NCBI GenBank assembly: GCA_016946835.1
Contig: JACVTC010000169.1
Coordinates: 169,001 to 233,000, forward strand
Direction: 5' to 3'
DNA from: Neocallimastix lanati (nom. inval.)
Lineage: Eukaryota; Neocallimastigomycota; Neocallimastigomycetes; Neocallimastigales; Neocallimastigaceae
DNA: 64,000 nt
In this document: in pieces, positions 54,168 to 64,000 of the stretch
How the letters are laid out: every line of letters starts with the position of its first letter
Numbering within the stretch: the first letter of the stretch is position 1
Program-made: the position numbers and the translations under genes
The notes under the pieces: model-generated
What the model was told of the DNA's origin: nothing
Databases searched by the model: none
What the model saw: only the letters and a program-made list of their open reading frames with translations

Positions 54168-54845
54168 CATAAATAACCAAATTATAAATTAAGAAAAATC
54201 AATAAAATGGAATAATAACCCTCTTAATTAGTTATTGATAATTATAAAATAATATTTTAATAAAAATAAATTAAAAGATTTAAAATTATTAAATAAATAT
54301 TATTTTAATTTAAAGAACAATGTATTTTATATTAAATTATTCTTTTATTTTACTTTAACGATTTTAAATTAAATCTCAGTTTAAATTGATATTAATATTA
54401 ATTAAAAAGAAACTTATTAATAATAACAAAATTGTTTATTTTATCTTAAAAGTGTTTACTTAAAATAATTATATAGTTTTATTTTAAATAATTTAAACTT
54501 AAAAGAAAAATATAAAAACATGTAAATATTTCTTTAAAAATAAAAAATCAGAATTCAAGAATTAAAAATTTAAAATTTAAGTTTTAATAAATTATTTTCT
54601 TTTATTCTCATTTATTTTAAATACTTTTTATTAAGAATATAAATTTTCAAAATAATAAAAAGTACAATTTTATATTGATAAATAAAGTTTTATTATAAAA
54701 AAAAAACAAATATTCTTTTCTTATTTTAAACTGTAGTGTTTTAATTAACATTTTTGTGTTAATAACTACCCTTTTAATTGACAAATTATTATCACTTTTA
54801 GAAGTAAATTCTAAATTAAGATAATAATCAACATTTGTCATATTT
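54168..54845 (+). repeat. LTR-like unit F3 (decayed)
   Basis: It shares ATAAATAACC at its start and AAAAATATAAAAACATGTAAAT with F2. The right edge is uncertain. It directly follows A3, as F2 follows A2. Confidence 0.45.
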
Positions 54846-54896
54846 GATACGAGATATTTAATAAGAATGTAAAGTGATATAATTATTATTTTAAAT

Positions 54897-55554
54897 TGTT
54901 AAAGTTTTAAGATAATTTGGTCTTAACGATTAGGTCAAGATGCCAAATTATAGTAATTAATTAATAATTTAATTTTATTCTTATTTAAATCATATTATTA
55001 TTAGTAAATTTTATAATTAAGTTTTTGTATTTAAAATATAAATTTTATTTAATCTTAATAATATTTTATTACATTATTATTTTATATAGTTATTACTATA
55101 ATTTAAATTACAATAATCCTACAAAGGATTAATCAAAAGATTTAAACATGTATTTATATAAAATAATTAATTATTAAAATATTAATATTAATATGAATAT
55201 GTAATAGTATTAATATAAGTTTGATATTGATAATATAAACTAGGATAATAATATAAATATTTAATATAAATAAAAATAAGAATTAAATATTGCTAAATAT
55301 TATAATTTATAATTAAAATATAATATGTAGAAATTAATTTAATATGACAATCACGTGTTTACATTATTTAATATATATTAAATTCAATATGTTAATAATA
55401 TTTAGTAATTAGTTGGCCTAGACTAATTCCTAAATATTTTAATAAAGTTAATTTAATAATAATTATTATATTATTATTTTTTATTAATATTGAAATTCAA
55501 ATAACTGAATTATCGAAATTGAAATTGAATTGAAATTCAGTTATTATCTTAACA
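54897..55554 (-). repeat. Solo LTR of the R8 family with target duplication
   Basis: 658 bp, reverse orientation, highly similar to the R8 LTR. TAAAT flanks both sides (54892-54896 and 55555-55559), a perfect 5-bp duplication. It shows an independent R8-family insertion reduced to one LTR. Confidence 0.92.
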
Positions 55555-55559
55555 TAAAT

Positions 55560-56899
55560 ATTATTGTAAATAATTTTATTATTAATATTTTCTAAATAAG
55601 TTAAAATTAATATTTAATAAGATATAATATTATAAAATTATTTTATTATTTTATTATTAATATAAGTTTATTATAAAAAATATATATAATATAATTAATT
55701 ATATAATAAGTACAAATTTTAAATAATAATAATATAGAGAATAATAAGATAAAAATTAGTTAGGAAGTTTTAATTATAAAAAAAATGTTGTGTTTTTATT
55801 TTTATTGAAATGTATTAATTGAGAATGAATAATAGTGAATAATTATTTTAATAAATAAATATAATAAAGTGAATAATTTTAATAAATAAACATAATAAAA
55901 TGAACATTATATTCTAAAATAATAATAATTTAAGTGTATTATATAAATATATAATAATTATTATACTATTTCATAAATACGATATTTCTTGATTAATTCC
56001 CTCTTGCTTTTCCCATATTTTATGATACTTTTTAAATTAATTGTATCATATTTGGTAAAGAACGAAAATATAATGGATTATTAATTAGAATTTCAACTTA
56101 CTTTAGAATCCATTATATTATTCTTTACTTAATATTACTTTACCATATTTTTTATACTAAAATATTTTATAAATATAATTTTTTTTTTCTATATTTTTAT
56201 TAAAAGTTTCTAAAATATTATCAATAATTCTATATTTTTATTATTAATACCAATATCTATAATTTAACCTTAAATTTTATTATTTTATTAAAGTGTTTAT
56301 TATCAATATTAATATTTTATTTTTATTTTCAAATATATTATTATATTATTATTATATTGTATCAATATTAAAATTGTATTCTTTTTAGTATTTTATTTTA
56401 TTTTTAAATTGATTATTTTATATTTTTATTCCCCACAAATAAAATCAAATCTTAATTGATTAATAATAAATATTAAATATATTATAGTTTTTAAATTTAT
56501 TTTATATAAAATATAAGAATATTATATTAACATTCTTGATTAAAATAACTTTATTTTTCTAGAAAATCTTTTTAAATTTTGTTTGTTTCTTTTCGTATAT
56601 ATTAAATAATTTAGTTTTAGTATATGAAAAATAATATAAAATTATATAAACAAAATTTATTAAAATAAAAATACTTATGAATTAGTTAATTTAAATTAAT
56701 ATAAAATTTTAATTAATTAGTAATAGTAAATTATTTTTTTTTAAATATGATAATAAAATGTAGAAAGGCTTTACATATTTATTTTTTTCAAAAAGTATAA
56801 ATAAGTGAAGTTTTTCAATAATTAAAATGGAGACAGAAAAATATTAAAAATAAATAATTAATAAAATTTCTAATAAAACCCGAACCATAGCATTTTTGA
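55560..56899. other. AT-rich interval with a bulged inverted repeat
   Basis: No gene. An 11-bp perfect inverted repeat TATAATGGATT/AATCCATTATA (56069-56079 with 56107-56117), extended by GTAAAGAA/TTCTTTAC, lies in the middle. TTTGGTAAAGAA here is the reverse complement of the LTR-like end near tRNA-Cys (6112-6218). Confidence 0.5.
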
Positions 56900-58045
56900 T
56901 ACGGGGTGTCACTAAATACCTTGTATTTCCTATTAAATACTCTTAATAATAATAAAATAAAAACTATTATTAAATTTTATTATTAAATATTCTTTTATTA
57001 ATATCAAATATAATAAAAATTATTATTAAATATTCTTATAAAATTCTTTTATTAATATTAAATATAATAAAAATTATTATTAAATATTCTTATTAAAATC
57101 TTTTATTAATATCAAATATAATAAAAATTATTATTAAATATTCTTATATATTTCTTTTATTAATATTAAATATAATAAAAATTATTATTAAATATTCTTA
57201 TAAATTTCTTTTATTAATATTAAATATAATAAAAATTATTATTAAATATTCTTTTAAATTTCTTTTATTAATATTAAATATAATAAAAATTATCATTAAA
57301 TATTCTTATTAAAAATTATATAATATTTAAATTATTACTAATTCTTATTTTTATATTAAGTATAATAAAAACCTATTTCAATAAATATTTGATATAAAAT
57401 ACAGAATTATAAGTTTCTGTATAATATTTTCTAAAACCTTTGAAATAAACTAAAAATAAAACAAAAATCAGAAATAAATTAAATCTTTATTAAAATAAAA
57501 ATGAACTAAAATACAGAAGAATTTCAATAATAAAAATGATCTAAAATACAGAAAATATCAATTCTGTATAATTCTCTTTCTGAAAACAATATCAAGAAGA
57601 AGCTTCCGCCCGGAATGCCCTTCGTGATACAATCTCTAAATTAATTTTTATATTTTAATTTAATAAATATTATTTTTTTTAAAAAATAATTTAAAATATT
57701 AGTTAAAAATTAAAAATAAAATAGTTATAATAGTTTTTTTTATAAAGAATATATTAATGATAAATAAAATGTATTAAAAAAAATTAAAAATAAAATAGTT
57801 ATAATAGTTTTTTTTATAAAGAATATATTAATAATAAATAAAATGTATTAAAATAAAAGTATAAAAAGAAGAATAAATTTCTTTCTTTTTAATACTTGGA
57901 ACAAATAATTTTAATTTTAAATTTAAATAAAGAATATTTTAAAAATTAATTTTTTCTTGTTTCCAAATTTATTTTTATAGTTATGTGTTAATATTTATTT
58001 TTTTTTGTTTTGAATATCTTAGTGTTTCAACCCCAGCCCGTATCA
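56900..58045. repeat. LTR-like unit B2 with internal tandem expansion
   Basis: It runs from TGATACGGGGTGTCAC to CAGCCCGTATCA, flanked by TTTT on both sides. It is the same family as B1 but longer: an about 55-bp TTATTAATATTAAATATAAT-type unit is repeated about six times (56985-57310), and a second block near 57725-57850 is duplicated. No ORF. Confidence 0.75.
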
Positions 58046-58100
58046 TTTTGGATAAAGAATAGAATAATAATGATATTTTTAATTAAATTCTTAATAATTT

Positions 58101-58790
58101 TGTTAAGATAATAACTGAATTTCCATTTAATTCAATTTCAATTTCAATTTCAATTTCAATAATTCAGTTATTTGAATTCCAATATTAATGAATAATAATA
58201 TATAATAATTATTGTTAAATTAACTTTATTAAAATATTTAAGAAAAAGTCTTAGGCTAACTAATTGACTAAATATTATTAACCTACTGAAATTAATATTA
58301 TACATTAAATAATGTAAACACGTGATTGTCATATTAAATTAATTTCTATTAATTTATTATCAAAATCTTTACATATTATATTTTAATTATAAAATATAAT
58401 ATTTAGGTTATATTAGATTCTTATATTTTATTTATATTAAATATTTTTATTATTATCTTACTTTATATTATCAATATCAAATTATTACATATTCATATTA
58501 ATAATTAGTATTTTAATAATTAATTATTTTATGTAAATACATGTTTAAATCTTTTGATTAATCCTTTGCAGGATTATTGCAATTTAAATTATTGTAATAA
58601 TTATATAAAATAATAATGTAATGAAATATTATTAAGATTAAATAAAATTTATATTTTAAATAAAAAACTTAATTATAAAATTTACTAATAGCAATATGTT
58701 TTAAATAAGAGTAAATCTAAATTATTAATTAATTACTATAATTTAGCATCTTGACCTAACCTAAGACCAAATTATCTCAAAACTTTAACA
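58101..58790 (+). repeat. Older solo LTR of the R8 family
   Basis: About 690 bp from TGTTAAGATAATAACTG to AAAACTTTAACA. It is clearly diverged from the R8 LTRs (extra TTTCAATTTCAA units, many substitutions). The flanks AATTT and TGGAA do not match. It indicates that the R8 family has been active over a long period. Confidence 0.85.
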
Positions 58791-59470
58791 TGGAAAATAA
58801 ATATTAATAATCATAAATGTAGTACAAAGTTGTACAAAAATTTAATGTATAAATTTTTAAATTTATATAGAAATTATAAATAATTTAATTAAAAAAAGAG
58901 AGGTTAAATAATTTAACTGAAAATAAAAATAATTTCGAAATTTAGTGAGATCATGTCTTTAATTTATTTCATAATTAAGTTAGTCGTTAGTATGTGAAAA
59001 TTTAATTAACTTTCAAATAAGAAAGTATAGATAGATTTTGAGATAGATTAAGAAATGAAAATAGTTTCTAATTTGGTATTGATGAATAATATTGAAATGA
59101 TGTTTTTTTTTTTAAATATTTCAATTATTTTTTTTTCACTGTGAATGACATCATTTTCATAATGATTTATGACGTTTGAATTATTTATATGAACTAACAT
59201 TATATTATCACATTCTTTTTTTTTTTATTAAATTGAAGATGAATTAATAAATTTTTTTTTTTTTTTTTGAATAGATTATTGTCAAAAAAAAAAAGAGAAT
59301 TGTAAAAAAAAAGTTCCATTGATATTTCTACCCATATTATCGATATCTCTTGTAAGTGAAGTCATTTAAAAGCCAAAAAAAAAAAAAAAAAAGCAAGTAA
59401 CAATATTTTAAATATCGTTTAATTCTACATTTTGGAGGGTAATTTTTTTTCAAAGTATTGATATACGATT

Positions 59471-59503
<33 letters not shown>

Positions 59504-59665
59504 CGGATTTAGAAATATGTTTCCTTCAAAAAAAATTTTTTTTTTTTCATGATCTTTACAAGTGGAAAAATTTCCGCAAAATTTTTTTTTGTGTTTGTTT
59601 GAACCTGATCCATTTGACAAAATCCATTCGTTTTAGCCGCAACATAAAATGTATTGTGTTTATTT

Positions 59666-59711
<46 letters not shown>

Positions 59712-59890
59712 GCTTCTTTATAATAAAACATCTAGAGGGAAGGAGTTAATTGGTTTCTGAAATTCATAATTCAACATCAAAAAAAAAAAAAAAAAAAATA
59801 ATCTAGAATGAAATTTGAATAATCTAACGATACCATGATGGAATGAATCATATTCATATTATTTTCTTTCTCAAGATAAATAACTAATTG

Positions 59891-59921
<31 letters not shown>

Positions 59922-60540
59922 TTTCTAATTGATTTTTATTATCAAAAATTATCATATCAATACGAGCATCATTTTTTTCATTAAAAAAAAAAAAAAAAGA
60001 ACGTCTTTTCTTAATAATAATAGATGTAATATATTTTTTTTAAAATAGATTATGAAAATTTATGTATTGATATCATTCATTTCTTTATGTATTGTATTAT
60101 CTGTATTTTTTTTATTTTCTGAATTATTCTTTTCATTGTTCTTGTTTTCTATTTTTTGAATTACCGTCATCATTGATAATATTGATAATACTGTTATTAT
60201 TGATAATATCCTTATTACTGATAAATATTTCCATTACTCTAAATATTTTTATTTAAAATTTCTATTTCAGTATTTTTCTAGGATGCTTTTAATTTTCAAT
60301 TTTATTTTTTGACTTTATTTTTTTTTTTTTAAATAATTTTTAATTTACCATGAATCTAACAAACGATATTTCGATACTAAGATTAATTTTTAAATATAAA
60401 AAATAAAATAAAATATCATCATGGTAATGGTAACTTTTTTTTTTTTTTTTTTTAGTATACTCTATATGATTAATTATAATTTTTTTTTTTTTTTATGATT
60501 TTCTTGGTCTTTAATTGGCTTTCTAAATAATAAATTATTT
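58791..60540. other. Homopolymer-rich DNA without recognised gene
   Basis: Many T and A runs of 15-50 bp (for example 59668-59710, 59891-59919). Short frames are poly-Phe or poly-Lys artefacts. No LTR family of this window is recognised. It may be intergenic or regulatory DNA of a host gene beyond the window. Confidence 0.5.
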
Positions 60541-60568
60541 TAAAATAAGAGAATACATTAAAAAAAAG

Positions 60569-60589
<21 letters not shown>

Positions 60590-60600
<11 letters not shown>

Positions 60601-61090
60601 TTTTTAATGAAATATTATTTTTTTTTTCAATAAAAAAATAAAAAAAATAAAAAAAATAAAAAAAATAAAAATAAAAAAAAAATAAAAAATAAAAAAAAAT
60701 AAAAAAAAATAAAAAAAATAAAAATAATTTTTTTTTTAATGAAATATTATTTTTTTTCAATAAAAAGAAAAAAAAATAAAAAAATAAAAAAATAAAAATA
60801 AAAAATAAAAAAAAATAAAAAAAAATAAAATAAAAATAAAATAAAAATAATTTTTTTTAATGAAATATTATTTTTTTTTCAATAAAAAGAAAAAAAAATA
60901 AAAAAATAAAAAAATAAAAATAAAAAATAAAAAAAAATAAAAAAAAATAAAATAAAAATAATTTTTTTTAATGAAATATTATTTTTTTTTCAATAAAAAG
61001 AAAAAAAAAAAATAAAAAATAAAAAAAAAATAGAAAAAATAAAAATATTTTTTTTTTAATGAAATATTGTTATTTTTTTTCAATAAAAAA
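60590..61090. repeat. Tandem array, about 118-130-bp unit, five copies
   Basis: Each unit contains TTTTTTTAATGAAATATTAT, a T run, CAATAAAAA and then long AATAAA runs. Units start near 60591, 60722, 60848, 60962 and 61050. No coding function is supported. Confidence 0.75.
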
Positions 61091-61386
61091 AATACTACTA
61101 CGATATAAAAATTAAAATGGTCAATTCCTATAATTTATATATATATGTTAATTATTCTTTTTTTTTTTTATTTTTTTTTTTTTTTATTTTTTTTATTATT
61201 TTTTTATTTTTTTATTTTTTTTTTTTTAAATTTGAAATAAATATAAATTGGTAACTTTTTTTTTTTCAAAAATCTAAAATAAAATCGATCATTAACATCA
61301 ATATCTCTTTTACTATGGTCAAAAACAATGAACTAATGTATTTTTAATATATATATATATATATATTTTAAAAAATATTTAACTAA

Positions 61387-61419
<33 letters not shown>

Positions 61420-61769
61420 CATTTAACGAGGTAAGGTTAAATAATTTTTTTTTTTTTTTTTTGAAGAATAGTAATAATAAGATAATGATTAGCTTTTTTT
61501 CATAATTAATCGATAGGACCTCCAATTTTTAAGAGAATGGGGAAAATATATAACACAAGATAATGATTTCTTCAGATAATCCATTCATATCCTTAACACT
61601 TAACAATTTGTTCTGTTTTCATAAAAAAAAATTTTTTTTTTTTAATTTATCATATAAATTCATGGAGGATTGCTTTCCTTTAGCATTAATTGTATCAATA
61701 AACTATATAAGTATTGAAGATAGATACTTTTAATATATTTAATTAATAAAGATTAAACAAGTTTGCTGC

Positions 61770-61824
<55 letters not shown>

Positions 61825-61980
61825 GATACTTTTGATCTTATTAAATAAATGCTTATCTAATCCTTATTCTTGTGAAGTTAAATTTTCATTTAATGTGTAA
61901 TCAGGTTCAAGAATATTTTTAATGATTTACTATTTTATAATATATTTAAATATATTTATTAGTTATTAGTTATTTCAGAC

Positions 61981-62019
<39 letters not shown>

Positions 62020-62171
62020 TATTATTTAAATTTATTTTATTATTATTATATATTAATATTATTATTATTATTAATGTTAAAAATTATTATTTATTTATCA
62101 TATATATCTATTTTTACCTTGAATAAAAGTATTAAAAACAAAAAAGTAATTAATAAAATTTCATTTGGTTT

Positions 62172-62212
<41 letters not shown>

Positions 62213-62627
62213 TATTCAAGATAGTCATTATAAAATATTTAATATTTTATATATATAAAAATAGAAAAAAAAAAAAAATATATATATATATATATATATC
62301 TTCCAACTATCACATGCCTATTGATAGAAATATTCCTATGGATGAGCAGTAGCAGCCGTATCTAAATTTATTTAATTATTCTTTTTGAATTTTCAGAGAG
62401 GAACCATCTTACATTTAAAATATTTTATCAAAATTTTTTTTTTTTTTTTTAAATTAATTATTTATTATTGATTATTAAAGCTGATAAGAATAACTTTTTT
62501 TATTTTTAATTTTTTAATCTTCTTTTTTTTTTTTTTTTTTTGTTTAAAATTTAATATAATAAATAATATTAATTATATTATATTATCATTATTATTATTT
62601 ATCATTTTCATAAATTTGACTTTCTCC

Positions 62628-62661
<34 letters not shown>

Positions 62662-63358
62662 TTTTTTTTTGTTTTGATTTTTCTTTCCTCCACGTTTGTT
62701 TTTCTTTTTTTTTTTTTTGTCTTTCTCCTCTTTTTTTTTCATTTCAGCTTTTCTTGCCGTCTATCCTCTTTTTCTTGCTTTTTCAACCCCTTAGAGGTCA
62801 AATTTTTACTTGATAATAATCATTATAATAATAATTATAATAATAATATTATATTATATTATAAATAAATCCTTTTTTTTTTTTTTATTATTTTTTTTTT
62901 AACTTTTTAATTTGTTATATGAAATTAAAAAAATAAAAAAAAAATAGAAACATTATTTAATAATTAAATCTAAATATTATTAAAATTAGTTATAGGTTTA
63001 ATTTCATTGCACTTTATTCTATATTATAAAGAATGAAATATATTTTTTTTTGATAATATCATGTAGTGTAACATTAAATTATTTCAATAATGTAAGGCTA
63101 TTATAGAAAAATGATTATAAATAGCATATAATAATATATTCTTAAATAAATAAATCTTTCTTAATGTAAAAACCAAAAAATAAATAAATAAACACTAAAT
63201 AAATAAAGGCATAATAAATTATAATGTACCATTTCTAATTTTAAATGTTATTTGTAACAGATTAGGAATCTCACTGACTCAATAACTTATTAACAATTGT
63301 AAAAATATCAAGATTCATTATATGAAATACTAAGCATTCATTAAATATCTTATAATTT

Positions 63359-63390
<32 letters not shown>

Positions 63391-64000
63391 TGGAATTACC
63401 TTGAATCATTCTATACCAGATAATCCCCAATAAAATAGTTGTGCTGAGAGGATTAATCCGACTTTAGATAACTGCACGAAAACGTTACTTAGTGCCTCTA
63501 AATTATTCTCCTATCTTGTAGGATGAAGCTATTAAATATTCATGTACACTGTACAATTTAAATCCACATCCATCAAGAAATGAATTTTAAAATATCTGGT
63601 TTTTAATACAAAAATTAATATATCTAATCTTAAAGTTTTCGGATGCAACATATTTTTTCTTATAGATACTAATAGGGAAAATTTTAAAAATAATAAAAAA
63701 AAAAAAAAAAAAAACCGGGTATTTTCTTTGGATATTCTTCCTACTCTCCTTGGTTATCATGTCCTCGACATGACTTCAAAATCAATAATTATCGTTCGTC
63801 GTTCGTAATGTATACTTTAATAAAAGTTCATTAGGCTCACATGGTATATCATTTTTTTTTTTTATCATTCCTCAAATTCTTCAGATGAACAAATTGAAAG
63901 GGAATATCACTTACAACATCAATTGAATCCATCTATTTATTCTAATGAATTTAAATAAATTAAAACAAATAGAATAAAAAAAAATTTACTATTCAAATTC
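61091..64000. other. AT-rich DNA with homopolymers, (TA)n and pyrimidine tracts
   Basis: It includes poly(A) of about 50 bp (61773-61822), (TA)n near 62175-62209, a pyrimidine-rich stretch 62624-62780 and a more complex patch at 63390-63560 and 63710-63830. The last patch has normal base mix and a TCATGTC/GACATGA inverted repeat around CTC (about 63757-63773), so it may be part of a host gene's non-coding or exon sequence. No frame long enough to support a protein was found. Confidence 0.45.

Noticed and set aside
63757-63773. TCATGTC/GACATGA inverted repeat as a regulatory operator
   Set aside because: It is a single short palindrome with no gene context. Chance cannot be excluded.
58791-64000. 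Short poly-Phe, poly-Lys and Ile-rich frames (for example near 59458, 60470, 62074 and 62616)
   Set aside because: They are translations of T/A homopolymers and AT runs, with no mixed composition or domain. They were not annotated as genes.
1-64000. rRNA genes, introns in tRNAs, bacterial operons or DNA transposase genes
   Set aside because: None was seen on either strand. All recognisable coding domains are LTR-retrotransposon domains.

Overview
The window is 64 kb of very AT-rich eukaryotic nuclear DNA, with long A/T homopolymers, (TA)n and (ATT)n tracts, nuclear-type tRNA genes and many Ty3/gypsy LTR retrotransposons. AT content this extreme, chromodomain gypsy elements of Tf1/sushi type and Asn-rich coding sequence fit an anaerobic gut fungus (Neocallimastigomycota) best. 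A dictyostelid-like amoeba is the main alternative. This is an inference, because no diagnostic host gene is present. Nothing looks bacterial: there are no operons and no CRISPR array.

Layout. 1-4190: minus-strand gag-pol element cut by the window edge (R1), with its 5' LTR. 6229-6383: tRNA-Cys/tRNA-Gly pair. 7140-8411: two tandem LTR-like units. 8420-8826: a large palindrome. 8827-11350: old minus-strand gag fragment (R2). 11356-12640: LTR B1 abutted by LTR A1. 13100-24866: old plus-strand gypsy element (R3) carrying a solo LTR (R4), which in turn carries a young, whole-looking 7,035-bp chromodomain element (R5, 14729-21763, target duplication CTAGG). 25665-26098: unrecognised small reading frame. 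26094-30051: LTR copies of the R3 family. 30042-35259: old plus-strand element with gag-protease and integrase-chromodomain parts (R6). 35370-37347: LTR relics. 38026-43476: old minus-strand gypsy element of another lineage (R7). 44470-49030: graveyard of LTR relics plus a 14-bp minisatellite. 49350-52806: LTR element with identical 660-bp LTRs and one non-pol ORF (R8). 52871-53642: tRNA-Ser, tRNA-Cys and tRNA-Trp. 53657-58790: solo LTRs. 58791-64000: homopolymer-rich DNA with no gene I can support.

The most notable points are these. (1) R8 is a very young non-autonomous LTR element whose only ORF encodes a coiled-coil, Asn/Asp-repeat, basic protein unlike Gag or Pol. (2) In six LTR units the bases just inside the LTR are complementary (10-13 nt) to an LTR segment, which lies about 34-43 nt downstream of a TATA-like motif where one is placed. 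This is the layout expected for Tf1-type self-priming. (3) A 62-nt GC-rich module is almost identical in the leaders of two different gypsy lineages. (4) A hairpin before the polypurine tract is conserved, with compensatory changes, between R6 and R8. (5) LTRs end 10-14 bp upstream of tRNA genes, as in Ty3-like targeting, and four of the five tRNA genes form two closely spaced pairs that look dicistronic.

No complete host protein gene is recognised. All recognisable protein domains belong to retrotransposons. Coordinates of LTR relics are by-eye estimates unless a target duplication is stated.
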